The notes under the pieces: generated by a model
The model's database searches: none
What the model saw: only the letters and a program-made list of their open reading frames with translations
Told to the model about the DNA's origin: nothing
Translations under genes and position numbers: made by a program
Shown here: in pieces, positions 36,735 to 50,800 of the stretch
Layout of the letters: each line of letters begins with the position of its first letter
Position numbering within the stretch: position 1 is the stretch's first letter
Assembly: GCA_963920665.1 (NCBI GenBank)
Contig: OY987263.1
Location: forward strand, 23,114,547-23,178,546
Reading direction: 5' to 3'
Source of the DNA: Straminergon stramineum
Lineage: Eukaryota > Streptophyta > Bryopsida > Hypnales > Calliergonaceae
Length of the DNA stretch: 64,000 nt

Positions 36735-36885
36735 ACCCTGAGGGGGTTCAAAGCTTCGCCGTGGTTTCAATTCTTGACAAAATACTAAGATTTTTTCATC
36801 CTGAGGGGGTTCAAAGCTTCACTGTAATTCCAATTTTCAACACACAACTAGGACTCTTTGATCTTGGGGGGTTCAAAGCTTCACC
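36735..36885 (+). repeat. Short tandem repeat, three copies of about 62 bp
   Basis: GGGGGTTCAAAGCTTC recurs near 36744, 36806 and 36867 with similar flanking sequence (ACAACTAGGA, TTTTTT.ACCCTGA). Confidence 0.6.
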
Positions 36886-39800
36886 CTCTTAGCGGGTCCT
36901 ACTAAATTTTACAAACACTTGGATCAACTTGTAGGCAACTTAGCTAAATGTGAGGGACAAAAAAACACTTAAAGGCCAAGGGTTAGTGACATTTGGGTTA
37001 GTACGGTGTCAATACTCAACTAAAGGCCCTCCGAAGTGGCATTGCCAAGACATATGGGGGGTTGCTCTAGGGTTAGCACATAGACAAGGAGAGAGCCCAA
37101 AGGATTTCCTTAAAGGATAACACAACACTATGGCTTCTCAAAAGCTAATAGGAATGAACTCTAGAAGCTCCAAAAGACTCAAGATGGTTAGCATGAAGGA
37201 CTCAAGGTGCAAGGGACCCCAAAGTCCTCAAAAGCTCAAAACCCCCTAGCAATGGGCCAAATGTCCTCCAAAAACACCGTTAAAAGTTTTTTGGCTTAAA
37301 ACGCCAAAATTTCCAATATAAATTGAACCCAACACACCCAAATACAACAATGGTGTGGTTTGAGAGGGGAAAGGGTGCCCTTTTATACTCTTCCCTAGGA
37401 ACCCACCTCTTCTCATTCATCCTAAGGTAACCCTATCACTTTGGATTTTCATCCTCATCTTCTAGGATTTTCACTTTCTACGTTGGTCCAAAAATTTAAC
37501 TTTTAAAGATTAACTCCAAATCACAAACAAATTGTACCATTGGCTTCAAAAGGTCATTTTTAGTCTAGGAGTACCATTACCCCATTGACTCCAAAATCTA
37601 ACTAACTTTCGCCATTGAGTCCTTGACATGATTTTAATCCAAAATCACCCTCCTTCAACTACAGATTCCTCTATGGTCATGTCTTGGTGTAATTAATTCT
37701 TGTAGGCCAACATTGAAGTTCTACTATTTTGTCAATGCAATGTGGAAACTGGAACCTATTGTCGGGAATCAACCAAGATAACTCACTAGGGTTCCCTCCA
37801 CCAATTTTAGCCTAGACGTTTCTCTCGCATGCAAAGTTTGAACCTATTCCGCCAATAACACATAACCCTTCAATTTACTATACTTAGTCGGGTTCTAACC
37901 TATGTACAGATGGTGGTTTGGGATATTTTAGCTATAACATTCTATTTTTAGACCAAATGCTATATTGGCATGTAACATGCCTATTTTGGTTCTTCACTCT
38001 TTTGGGGGCTTTTCATATGTAAAATTACAGTCAAAACTGCAAAACACACAGAAAAGAAAATAGTGCGTCCCAGTGATGAATTGGGGTCTCAAATCCTTCT
38101 ATAATTTCTATCAATGCTTGTAGTTGAAGCTCTCCAAGATCTTCCTCATGGTTGCAAATTATTGGAGCCATAATTCTAGGTATAAAGAATAGATGCAACA
38201 TCATACTGGATGAATTGGAATTCAAAATGGCGACGAATAGAACACTACACATTGTGAATGTTGGTGAAGTTGCTTTGAATGCTTATGATAGAAGTACTCC
38301 ATGGTGCTTGAACAATCTATTGCAATGCAAAGTAGGCAACAATGTAGTGATTGTGAAGCACGAAGGTGGCAACATGGGAGTGCTGAAAGACTTACATCGG
38401 AGCAATAGAGTTTACAATGGCAAAAAATTGGTACTATCCTAATTCTAGGATTAACAACCTATCCCCAAATCCTAAACATGTCTACAACAATACCAATGTT
38501 GGGCCCTTAAATAGTCACTTGCAACGGACGATTTGTTAGGCACAATATATGATACATGTTCTAAGGGCGTGGTCCAAGGCCATCCAATTTGGTACTTGCA
38601 AACATTTGGTAAATTGCCTCAAACCCCTTGTTGCTTTCAAGGCTCAAATGTAATGGTTGTTTTAGGAAAATATTACAATCACTATTAGCAAACAACATAA
38701 ACATTTTGGATGTACTTTATGATGGTTTTTGAGGTCTACAAAATTTAAAGGAGGGTCTATTTAGGCAATATATTTGAACAATTTATAACAAATTCATACT
38801 TTGTTGGAAAAACATCATTTGAATTGCTATGTCCATCTCTTACATTTTCCCACATGTGAACTTAAAATAAAATAGAAGGTCCAACCATCTCATGGGGGCA
38901 ATGCAACCACTTTGGTTGCAATGCATGTCTACCTAACTTAACCTTAGAATGCCATGCTGGTTACCATGGGAATCATCCTTTGGGGTACTGTTTGAATTAT
39001 TTGTTTAAAAAATCCCAAGAGCACTCATTGGAGGTCAAACTACTTCACAAAACCTCCCTTTTTCACACAAAATTTTAATGATGAACATTTGGACTTGCAT
39101 CTTACATATAGAAAGATTCTTTGTCATCCATTGGACACTTTCAAGCCACCACGTCATTACAAGGTTAACCATTTGAAATTCTTGGGCAGCCGACCTTTTC
39201 CTTGCTGTATTTCAACAAATAATCCTCCGCACTCCTTGTTTCTCATAATATACAAGTCAAATACAGATGAGAGCTCTAGATTACGTACAAGAGCCTTTTC
39301 AAGAGCTTTCTATTACAACTATAAGGCATACTTTGGCCAGTTAGCCATCTCCATCCCTGTCTTAAGACAACACCTAGTTCAGCTAGATGAGGTTGATAGA
39401 TAGGCAGCCTGACCTAAAAGTCGCTAGCTACCTGCACCCGCAGGTACTGATTCCTCAAAGTCGAAAAGAAAAGAAAAAAAAGAAATTGAAAGGAAACCTG
39501 CATAGCCAGAAGGTAGAATGTACAAACAACTGTTCAAAGGTAATATATTCTTAGTAAATATGTCTCCAAAATCAACCATACCCGCATAACATACCGTCTT
39601 TCATATCACAAGCCAGCCCACAGCTAGTTTGTCACAGACAGACAGACAGGCCATGTGCAAAATTCCAAACCCACATTGCAAGCGCCTGAAATCGCAGGGG
39701 CCGGCATGAAAACACTTGGAGTTCTATCAGCCAATTGTATTTACTGTTGCTGCTTTATGCCCCTCAAATCATGTCACTCTGCCGAATTGGATGTCTCGAT

Positions 39801-40147
39801 GGGAAGTCACTGCTAAACCTTCAGAAGGCTTGAACTTCTCCTCAGTGGAGCTGCTGACTGTCAGCCGAATGCCCGCGAGGTTGAAACGTACACACGAAAT
39901 GGAATAACTTGGCATTGCCACTAGCTGACTCTACGTACAGTCAATCAATACCAACTCATATACACCAATGTATTGTCAACTAATATTCGCAGTAATGCGA
40001 TGGTGAAAATCTCGGCAAAAGTCACAGGGGATCATAAGTTACACATGCAGTTATTCATCAATATAAGCAAAGTATAGCTTGCGCACCACAAATCTTTTGA
40101 CCTCTCGTGATAATCGTGGTAATACTGGTGTACAGACAAGAATTATA
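36886..40147. other. Intergenic DNA, likely old repeat debris
   Basis: No gene is supported. The 96-codon frame at 38152-38442 is the longest with mixed composition but has no recognisable motif. 39.4-40.1 kb is somewhat GC-richer. Confidence 0.35.
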
Positions 40148-40239
40148 TACTACCTCTGTTTGGAAATAGTGTATCCATTCTCAGTCGGGTGATTGCACTG
40201 AGAATGCCTACACTAAATTATTTCCAGACGGAGGTAGTA
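40148..40239. mobile_element. Short Stowaway-like hairpin MITE, 92 bp
   Basis: TACTACCTCTGTTTGGAAATA and TATTTCCAGACGGAGGTAGTA (each written up to its arm end) form the terminal inverted repeats. TA flanks both sides, and an inner CATTCTCAG/CTGAGAATG pair completes a near-perfect hairpin. Confidence 0.75.
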
Positions 40240-41257
40240 TATATTCAAGTGAACATGTTCTGTAGGAGCCGTATTGGACTCTTCACTTTCAAGTTACTGC
40301 ACGTGAAATCCACCAACTACATATTAGAGCTTGGTTCCCATTATTGTTGTGCTTCAAAATGAGATTCCAAGTTCTCTTCACATGCATTTTTTGGACAAAC
40401 TAAATAAAATTTCTTCAGAGTGTTGAAACAAGATGTACCCCAAATCCATGTTAGGTTCTCATGTTCAAAGGATTTAGATTTTAGGCAAGAATCTAGATGA
40501 AATGGTTTTGCAAATTGGGTAGAATTAGATGCATCTACCTTATGTGTGTTTGGCTCAGGAGGATTAAAAGAAACTCTCAATACCTGTCCTTTCATTAGTG
40601 CACTTGGCTGATCAGTGCATTTGACCTTGCTTTGTTTTAACAAAACAATGCACCAATTGAAATTTTGCCAGCGAAATACAATTCCGTTGTATAGTACTAC
40701 AGGTACTACTTCTGAAAAGCAGTAACTTTGGACTTCTGGCATTCCTGCGAGCCACGTCGTTCAGAAAACTCTGGTGTGTAGGTAAACATCTCAGTCAATG
40801 TTTTCAGTATATCATAGAGTATCTTTGCAGCAGACTGCTTGTTTTCAAGTAAATTGAAGTCCACTTGAAAATTTGATACTCAGTAGAATACTAGGAGAGT
40901 TGGGGGAGTAACACACCCAGTTTGGAGTATACTGCAATGAATAATATTGCTAGAAATATCTGACTTCGTCCACATGAATGAAAAGTATGTGTAAATGGAT
41001 TATAGAATTGCATAGAATTGCAAGACTCCTAAATTCGAATGTTTTGGCAAAACAAGCAGCTACCTGGTTACTCTTTTGTATAACCTAAGTTTCTAAACTG
41101 TCATTCTGGAATGTTGCACATTCGTAAGCTTACACGGAATTCCATTACAGTGTCGTCCTTGCAATTGCTCTAAAATGGAAGAATCAAGTGATTCCAACTG
41201 CTGTCTGAAAGTTTTGTTCTAATTTACGAAACCACTGATAGTGTGAACAGTCATTTC

Positions 41258-41760
41258 TTCAATCTAGCCAGGAGAAATTGAAGCCCTTCAAAATAATGCA
41301 GGTAGGTATCAGAAAACTCGGGTTCTTTATGGTGAAACGGAGAGGATTCTTTAATAGGAAGAGGCCCAATTGCAAAATTGAAGAGAAGACACGGATGAAC
41401 TTGTGAACCACATTGACACAAGTAAAAGAGCATTGAAAATGCTTGAGTGAGCTGTCGGTTTCACAGTGACTTTCATTCAGTTTAATAATTCCACCTTGAT
41501 AGTTTCTAATAAACTGAGGTTCTAAGCTTACCTGTTCTTGCTGCAAAAGCTGACCTCGACTTGACACAGACGGTGCTCCACAGATGATGCGGATGATGCT
41601 CATCGTCGATCCCTCGTGCCACCTGTTCATTCACCATTAGTTGGCCTCTCAAACTCTCGGCGACTTGATAAGGTACTACAAGCAATTTGCGAATTTGCAT
41701 CATGAGCCAATCTTGAAAATATGTAAATACAAGTCGTCCAAAATGTACCATATGCATGCA
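41258..41760 (-). other. Gene-like but unassigned segment
   Basis: Overlapping minus-strand frames contain a plausible donor (GAACAG then GTAAGC near 41532) and stretches such as VAESLRGQLMVNEQ and SSRGQLLQQEQ. No family was recognised and no consistent exon chain could be built. It may be non-coding transcribed sequence. Confidence 0.15.
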
Positions 41761-42401
41761 TAAAGCTGGAATTTCAAGAATGCAAAAAACTATGCAGCGA
41801 AAAGTACAACAAGAAGTTGAACTTCAAAATATCATAGTTTATTTAGACTAATTCAAAAAATTATCATTTTTCATGATTTCAATTGTTAGCTATGTGAAAA
41901 TTAGTTTCACCTATTGATTCCACCCCAAAGTCTTAAGAATTTTTTAAAATGTAGGTTGTAGGTGCTTCCATTAGAGAAATTGTGGATTCTCTACAAGGTT
42001 TCCAAGAAGTGTTGAGAGGGACCTTCAATGCATTACATTCATTTTGCCTGAGGAACTTTTTCCCTATTTCTACACTTTGTCTCTCCCAAATGACAAAGCA
42101 TTCATTCTCAAGTACTATTAGTTAGGATTGCGACAAGTGTTGTTTTGATATTTGAAAGCACCCGCGAAGCACCTTCCTTTGACGATTACAGAATAGAAAC
42201 CTAAAATATACTTCTTTGAACTCTCGATATTTATACAAGGTGAATCTTTCTTTTGTTAGAAATTCCCTCTTTTGAATAGTTTAGTAGGCCCCTAAAATAG
42301 ATTGGCTTGTCAAACGTTGGTAGTCCTCTAGAGAGTCCAAATTTTTTCTAATGCATCATTGGTTAAGGTGCACATCAACCCTAATGTGAGTACAAGTAGA
42401 A

Positions 42402-42640
42402 CCTCTCTTATTGCATACTTTGTTAGTGCATAATATGCGATAGAGAGGTTTATGGGTGTGCCCAATTTTCAAGGATTTTTTCTGGAAAATAGTGTAGTTA
42501 GATGCCATGTTAATTAATTAGTGGCCATTAATGTACCTCTACAAATGTATAAACCTCTCTTAGTGTATAGTCCTTGCACCATACACTCAGAGAGGTTCTA
42601 CCTATACAACTAATTGTGACCTTGTTACTAAACACTCTCA
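42402..42640. repeat. Element with GTAGAACCTCTCT inverted ends, related to 7470-7560
   Basis: GTAGAACCTCTCT at 42402 and AGAGAGGTTCTAC ending at 42602 bracket about 200 bp. The right half and the next 40 bp match the repeat near 7.5 kb. No target duplication is clear, so the superfamily is unknown. Confidence 0.45.
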
Positions 42641-43579
42641 TCTAGATAAGAGCCCATGGTTGAATTTAAGTGTACTATTAAGCCATACTTTGGAATCTAT
42701 TGGCCATATAGTGTTTCAACTTTGTTCCACTTCAAAACCATCAAAGTGCAAACAAAATGTGAATATTTTAGGTCAATGGTGCAAATGGGTGACACCAAAG
42801 GTGTCTATACAAGTCTCAATGAATGATAATAGGGTTTGACTATTGGTCTCTAAGAAATTATTAAATTCTAACATAATTTAGACAATTTAGATTGAAATCT
42901 TCATTTGCTATGGAGGTGCTACAAGGGAATTGGTTGTAGCAAGTAAATTAGGTATGAGTAAGAAAGAAAGAGGTTCGAGATTATTTTAAAGCAATTTTGG
43001 GGGTTATTTTGGATGCTCATGACTCCTATTGAAAGGTAGATTTGCATCTTTTGGATGGACCACGATACTTTGAAAAAATTATGTAAAAATTATAATTATC
43101 ATAGAAAAAAATTCCACATGGGCTTGGTTCTTGTAGAATTCAAAAGCCTATAGAAAACCAATCCTCTCAATAACTTAATTCCCAAGTATTTGGATTGTTA
43201 ATTTGGGTGGTAATAGGTTATCTTGCCTTACTAGGTCTTCTTTAGTCTTTACACACCTTAAGCTTGAGAAATTGTACATTAGTGGCACATAGGATTGGTT
43301 GCATCTCTCAACAAACTTTCTCTTGCATCTTTGGTAACCGGAACAACATCAGGTGAAAAGAAATCATGTAAGGCTTCTTAATTCCTATAAATGGAAAGAA
43401 ATCATGATTGATTTTCATTAGCTTGTTGTTGAAATTAAACAACTACGAGAGGTTTTGTTCTTGGAAGTGAAGTGGCAACATCCCAAAGAGGTTGGCTAAT
43501 GTGGAGAAAAGACTAGAAAATGATTAGTAGAGTACATCCTTCAGTCTTGCACTTGTATTCCTCACTTTCCTTCATGTGA

Positions 43580-44062
43580 ACTTGTGAAGTAGTCTAAAGA
43601 GATTTGTCCTTTCTCCTTCAATCCTATTCTATTATATGCACTCATGGCCTTGCTACTTCTTCCCTCGGTGTGAAGTAGCCTAAAGAGATTTGTCCTTCTT
43701 CTACTCTATACATTTGTGCCTTTCCTGCCTCTCCCTTCCATGTGAAGTTACCTAAAGAGATTTGTCCTTTCCCCTTCTCCTTCTATTCCAAGCATTCATA
43801 CCCTTGTTGCCTCTCCCTCTGTGTGAAGTAGTCTAAAGAGTTTCGTCCTTTCCCTTGAGTCCTATTCTATTTTGTGCACTAGTGCCTTCACTACCTCTCC
43901 CCTCCATGTGAAGTGACCTAAACAAATTTGTCCGCTCCTCTTGCCCTTCTATTCCATTCCCTCGTGCCCTTGTTGTCCTCTCCTCCATGCACATTAGCCT
44001 ACAAAGATTTGTCCTTTCTCCTTTCCCTTCTCTCACTCTCCTCCGTGTGAAATGGCCCTTAG
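43580..44062 (+). repeat. Minisatellite with a ~73-85 bp unit, about seven copies
   Basis: GTGAAGTAGCCTAAAGAGATTTGTCC or a close variant recurs at about 43584, 43669, 43742, 43823, 43908, 43989 and 44046 (last unit short). Each is followed by a pyrimidine-rich CCTTTCTCCTTC block. The minus strand is open in part, giving a repetitive 67-codon frame; I treat this as a by-product. Confidence 0.75.
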
Positions 44063-47000
44063 TGAGTTGACATGTGAGAACTCTTAGGATTTTCCAACCC
44101 CTTGGATGGAACCATGTCTATATAGGACATATCTTCTAAATAGCATATAATGGTTTTGCACTTTGTATCATGAACCCTAATCTTTTGACAATACTACCTT
44201 TTGGTATAAGTAGACTTGTAAAATCACTCTCCCATGTTTTCACAATTTGACCGAGAAAGTTTCAAAAACAACAACAATTTGACAGAGAATTTGACACATG
44301 AATCGGAAGATGCTCCACAAGATGGTAAAATTCGGAGAATATACAGCGGGAATATAATTTGCAATCACCTGTGTGACTGTGTCATTGGAACGAGGAGGAG
44401 CTCAGGTAATGCAAGCGATTAATCTAGTGATTTCCAAATAACCGTGAAGTTCTGAATCCCATATGTTTGAAATAGACTAAAACTACAGTTTCTTGTGAAC
44501 TGAAGGCCATGCCTGTCTGCGCACTCCTAATTAAACTCCAGTCACGAATTAAAGGAAGTAATCACAGAGGGAATCACAGATTTCACAGGAAATTGTACGC
44601 AGTTCTAATTGACATCCAGACCGAACAAGCTGGTTTTGTACTTTTCTTTCTAGCTACTGAAGTGATACTTTAATTTTCTTCCCCATCGTTTTTGATTTGG
44701 GAAGTGTTAAAGTCCGCTTAATGCATATCATGCGCTAAGTTAAGCTCCAGCCGGGGCTCCAGAATGCCAACAGGTACACCCATTTTACATAAATGTCATC
44801 AAGGGTATATTATCAGAAATATCTAATCAATTGCCAGCTGCAGTAAAATAGCGGTAACTATATCAACTTCTGGCTGCAGGTGGTGCTCTCAAATTCCATA
44901 CGATTGTGGTTCTTACTCTTTCAGAGTGAAAGCACAAATTTCAAATGGGGAGTTCTCCTGGACAACAATTTCACCATTATAACTTGGCTCTTTGGAAATT
45001 ACTTAAACTTGCAGGTTGAATATACGTATACTCAAATATGTAACTTGAGTAATGCGTACAGTGAGGGAGAGTTTAATTTCCTGCACCACACACAGGTGAA
45101 CCTTGAGCCTTTCCCTACAACAATCTAAAAAGCTTGCGCCATCTTCAGTTTTGCACATTTATTTTTGTGGGTCAGTTAACATTCGATTTCACAAAGTAAA
45201 TGTCAATAGATTAAGTATTTTCACATTTAGCACAAATGCAAGCTCACCTGTCTGGTGAATGGATCCTCGAATGTACAGTATGGTTAACGGAGTCTCTACC
45301 TTCGTATCATGATTGTAAACTTGTAGTACTGTACAGTAGCTTGTATCCCCAAAGTAACCCGGTGTTCGGACAACTAGTAAATTGTTTGATTAGCCTGCTG
45401 CGGAGGATATTATATGGGCAGGGGGGAGGTATGGAATTGGCTGGCTGGGGGGGAAACCTGTCTGCAGCCTGCCTGTTCCTATCCCGCAAGGGCATGTCAA
45501 CGAGCAAATGGACAAGGCCAGGAAGTGACACTCCGGTACTTCACCTGCCCCGTCTTACGTATACCCCTGCCAGTCCAGCCCACTCAGTAAGTCCAGAAGC
45601 TCTGGCATACTACTAAGCCCCTGTCTTTTCATCCCCCTCCATAAACCAAGCTGATCCAGGCCCCGATTAGCAAGCTCTGGCTGTGTCAAGTGCTGCAATT
45701 TGAGCTTCCCATCACGCCCTCCAACAATATGCTCTCTCTCTCTCCTTCTGCAGCTCCACTGATGCGGTTCTCCAGCTAGCATCCTCACTACTTGGGGTTA
45801 GTGCCTGAGAAGAATTATTTAGTGATTAGCTACGATTCTCACGGAGAATTCTACTTCAGTTATGGTGTAGCAGCTAGAGTGGCGTGCATGCTCCTTGGGA
45901 AGTGCTCAGCATTCATGTACTCCGGGTTATTTTGAGCTAGGTGATCATTCTCATATCTCTTGTGGATCATAGCTAGTTACATTCTGAAGTTTCAGATCGT
46001 GCATAAATTATGATGGAGGTCGAATTTGGTTTACAAGCTCAGTTCAAATACTCGGAATGAATTTCTGATGAAGCACGTGAGTCTCCTCTCAAGCTGGAGT
46101 CTTTGCGCTGCGTGCAGTTTCATTGTGAAGCCTGAGTGTAACGAGTGGTGGCAAGAGAAAATCATGCTCAAAGTATGGATTAAATTTAGTGTTAAGTGGG
46201 GCTCTGGAATTAGCAGATATAGTCGGTGAGAAATGCACAGTTTGTCGAAATGTTTTTGAGGAAAACATTATCGCAGTGACTCCCGTTTTGGTAATTTTCA
46301 GACTACATCATAATTCAGGAACGAAAAGGGCATATTTCTAATGCGAATCAACTAGAATTAGAGCTAGTTTCCTTTGTAGTAGAATACTGATAGAAGTGCA
46401 TGCAAGTGCATTACTAAGAGTAAATAAACTGGTATTAAGAACTGGAAGGTTCCCAGCTTTGGGATTGCCCATCACCTCGTTGAAGTGCGCAAATATTCCC
46501 CAGACCTCCACGTTTATCTGGTTGTTATCAACATACAGAAAAGAAGTCTCTTGTTGGGTAGAAAGGTTCCAGAGAGTTACGCGTTTCCAGCTCGCCGTGC
46601 GCGAGTGGAGTATTTTACATCAACAATTGAATGTTGGATATCGACTTGGCATTCAATGCCATCAGCCAGCCTCGATTGTTGAATCCTCCCTTGTAGATAC
46701 CAAGGCTCTACAAGAACTCCAACATCGGAGCAATCTAGGCCTTGAGGTGTAGGAAGATAACTGCAGTGGAGACGCTATTTGTTTGAGGAGCTTAGCTAGC
46801 TCTAGCTCCAAGCTACTCCATAGCTGCTCAAAGGTCTTGGTCATTTCTATCTCAAACATAAATTGAAGAGCATGTTCTCCTAGTGCTGCTAGATTTTACT
46901 TGTTTCGCTAGTACGGGAACAGAGGAAATTCTTCTCGGGTCGCACCATAGCTTCCTAAAGCTTGGAGGTCTCGATATTGGAGACCGTATCATTCTTAGCG

Positions 47001-47699
47001 AAATATTTCATTTTGGAATAAAAGTTCATAGCATGCAACGCTTGGAACGTCGAGTGCTTCCGATTATTGTATTTCGAATGACTCTCGTCGAATGGTAGTA
47101 ACTGTGACGAAGGACTGTAACACCAGGTAGCACTTGATGTTTTTCTTCTGGTAAATGTCTGCTCGTTTCTAGTCGACTCTTCACTCGTTGATATTTCTGA
47201 ATCTGTGAAAGAGATGGGAGTTTCCAGAAGAAGGTATACTAATTGTCGCCATCAGTAATAGCGTTGTAAATGATGGAGGGGACGTTACATAAATTGCTAA
47301 CATCATTTAGATCTGGAGAGATGGTTTGAACACTCCGTACATTATACAAGCTCTGCTTTCCTATTTTCAAAGGTGACATTGCCTGTGCAGATAAAACGCC
47401 ATTGCGGTTGCCAAGTCAGTCAAGCATTTGGAGTTCACAAAATGACCAGAGCGCAGTAGCTACGTCGAGCAACACATATTTTTGTAAGTTTGCACAACCG
47501 ATTTTTTCTTAACAAGTACAGTCACTCAATAGATATCAAGTCATATAACAATGCCTTGCTGCTACTCCTTACAGTGTCCCTAATTAACTTCTTAAGCAAT
47601 GCAAGGGCTTGAGAGTAATATATGTCGCATTGCAGCACTCTTCATTTCCGAGTATGAGTTTTCGTGATATGTTCACTTCCCGTTTGTTAGTGGTTATAC
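44063..47699. other. Region upstream of the SMF gene, no supported coding gene
   Basis: GC content is nearer that of exons than of the AT-rich spacers. Frames at 45236-45616 and 46396-46752 have no family features. A (CT)-rich stretch near 45730-45750 and a G-rich block near 45415-45455 are notable. This may include the long promoter or 5' leader of the bHLH gene. Confidence 0.35.
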
Positions 47700-47810
47700 C
47701 TTCTGCGGAAAATATAGAAATATAACATATATATTCTCCATTTATTTCATGGGATGTTGCACTGATGCTGGAAGTGGTTCTCACTGAACAGAAGCTGATC
47801 CAACTCCATC
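47700..47810 (+). promoter_or_regulatory. Possible TATA-like region before the SMF gene
   Basis: An AT-rich run containing TATAACATATATATT lies about 75-95 bp before the chosen start codon. It is the only TATA-like block close to the ATG. The true transcription start could be much further upstream, since 44-47.7 kb is GC-richer than typical intergenic DNA here. Confidence 0.25.
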
Positions 47811-50800
47811 ATGGACTCCCTGGAGGCCATGCAACTGATTCCTCCTGCAAAAACGTTTTGGAATTCCAATGACCCAACACTGGACCCGTTTGACGAAACG
47901 CTCATGCCCACCATGGCCAGTCCACTGGAAGCCGCCTGCAGCTCAACGTTCCTGTTCCCTTCCACGACAGGCTCCACCTGCGACAGTGGCGACAGCCAAG
48001 TGTTCAAGACACAACTTTCTCAACAACAGGGTTCCATTATTTTCGATGAGATATCGATACCCATTGAAGAAGAAGGAGCCGAGTCTTCACGAGGTCTTAT
48101 TACCAATCCTCCTCCGGAATTATATCATTCCACTTCTTCATGGTTACTAGCTCGACCAGCAGATTACCATCCTTCTCCAAGGGTAAGTAAGATCCCCAAG
48201 CGTAGGACTGCCGACGACCTGTCTCGTTTTGCGTCTGTCCTTGTAACCCGTCTTCTTCATTCTGTGCTCGTAACACGCCCAGTTAAACCATGTACAGCCT
48301 ACAGCATGGTCAACAGGCTAGTTACAATGACTGAGTGACCTTCATTGGTTCATTTGGTGGGGAAAAAAGTCCATTTAATTAGAGGCTGGTCCTTAGACAG
48401 TTCGGGTCTACGGCATAAGCTTCACTTGGCTTTTGTGTTAGTACGCTCGTCCGTTGCAACAGCAACAACTCCAGCAGGAGATGACTGAGCTAGAAGCAAA
48501 AAGTAGGCGTCTCAAGGAAGAGGTACTAGATCACAAGTACTTCTCATTCTATATCAGTCCTGGGTTGATTGCGGTACTCCAGGGTACTCCTCCGAGTCCT
48601 CATTGTCAATCTGCCAGGCTTTCCAACAATTTAGCACTCAAAATTAAAGTCTGGTCGAGTTTATCTTACATCGCTCTGTACATACTGAAAATAAATTCGT
48701 AGAAATGGCTAAGTTTTCCTACTGTACATCATTCTAATGTACTCATCATCACTTACTGGTTTGGGTGTCGTATCCTTAAAAAATACTTTCTCTCCCATGT
48801 TGTGCAGGGGCAAGTTCGGGTTCATCTCAATCACTACGGTGGTAGTCAACTGGGGCCTGATTTGTTTGGACCTTGGAACGCATCTACCACTTCAACGGCT
48901 GTAGATTCTAGCCATGTCTCAAAGAATCATACCTTGGGACCGCTCATGCGACATCCAAGTTTCCGTCGCCCTGATAATGCAGGCCAACTCAAGCATCAGC
49001 AGAAACAGCAACAACAGCAGCAACTCAGCTCTGCGAAAGCTTCCTGGCAATCTTCCAACATGTTTGAGCTTCCGAGGAGATCTGGAGTGGTCTCCCACAA
49101 GGAGCCATTAGGCTCCCCCTGCAGTGTCATATCCGGCTTCACCAAGTTGGCGGATCAATTCGTGTCTACGGACTATACCATGGAGATCAGCAGTAGCAGC
49201 TTTGGTCCTTCCACATCTGCAGCTGCAAATGCTCTTGATGAGGCTGCCGTGAAGTATGTGAGTCATTCGCAGGAGAGTAATACTCCCGAGAGAGGTGCTC
49301 ACTCTAAGTCGGGAGCGCAAGAGATCATGGTGAAGCAATTGACAACGAAGAGGAAGAGGTCGAAACTGCCGAAGCTCAGCAATGAAGTGGAGAGCCAGCG
49401 AATGACTCATATTGCGGTGGAAAGGAACCGTCGGAAGCAGATGAACGAGCATTTGGCTGCTCTCCGTGCTCTCATGCCTGGCTCATATGTCCAGAAGGTA
49501 ATACATCATCACATCAAGAATTATTTTCATATTGATTTCGTTTGTCGTAGTTTCCGAGTAAAATCAGAAGGGAGTTCAAGAGTTTACCATGACGGAAATG
49601 AAACGGAGTCTAACATCTCAATTATGATAAACTCTTAAAACTCCCTTCTGTATATTCCAATGCCTCATGGTTCCGAAATACTAACATTCAGTGATCAATG
49701 CGATGTTGATTTAATTTGCAGGGTGATCAAGCGTCTATAGTTGGTGGAGCAATTGAATTCGTGAAGGAGCTGGAGCATCTCCTGCACTGCCTGCAATCGC
49801 AAAAGAGACGGCGAGCGTACAGTGATCTTTCCACCGCCGAGACCCCCACAAGTCGACTCGCCACGCCAAATCCTGAACCGCAATTTTGCCAATTACAGCC
49901 GCCTTTCGCTTTCCATAGCCCGCAGGTAACAACGGCTCTACTCAATTTGCATCACCTCTCATTTCCATTAGTCATATCAGAACAACAGGAAGTAGCGGTT
50001 GCAACACAACTTCAATTATTTTTCTATGGATTTACAGTAGTAATTCCGTACTTTGCTTTAAACTCGTGGCCGATCTATTGCAAACCAGTGCAAAAGGGCT
50101 GGAAACTTGCTGCAAAAGTCTTAGAAACGGATCCAATGCACATCTACATGCCTAAACTGTTGCAAAACCTATTTTCGTCTCAAATAGTTGCAAATATGTA
50201 CACAGCGCTGTGTTGCACTAAACTATTGCTAACAAATTTATGGCGGTCATTGCAAAATTGTTTCAGAAAAAATATTGCAAAGTCAGTCTTTCGTACAATA
50301 TATGCTTGACGCTACCTTAGCAGCATGATTTCAAATCGTATACACACAATGAGGCTCTGCTTTCAAGTTACCCAGTCCATGTTTCAGAGTAGAGTGACTC
50401 AATTAATAACCATGGCTGAAAGAATTCCACCCTGCTTTGCAGAGATTGGTGGATCCAAGCCCATTTCTGCTGGGTGCGTCATCCACCGAAAGCATCAACC
50501 TGGGTGCCGGGAATATTGCAAGCACGCGACACGGGCCCCAACTGAGCGGCAGTTACCCAACGCCCGGGCAAATAATATCCGTCCCAGCTTCGCCGTCTTC
50601 GACATTGCAACCGTGGAGTCTGGAGAATGGCATGGTGGTGGGGGAAGCTCGCTCAGACATGGCCTCGGTGGAAGTGAAGCTGGTGCCGGTACCGGGGTCA
50701 GGGTCTTCGTCGTCCCCGGATCCTGCGGCGGCGCTGGTGAAGATCATGGCGACTCGTCGCGCGGGTCAGCTGCTTCGCACGGTCGTGGCGCTGGAGAGCC

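Noticed and set aside
38152..38442. 96-codon plus-strand frame
   Set aside because: Composition is ordinary but no motif, splice context or homologue is recognised; the overlapping minus frame is equally open.
40341..40742. 133-codon minus-strand frame
   Set aside because: No family features and no exon chain could be built; kept only as unassigned intergenic sequence.
45236..45616. 126-codon plus-strand frame upstream of the SMF gene
   Set aside because: No domain, start context or exon partner was recognised; the GC-rich stretch also opens the opposite strand.
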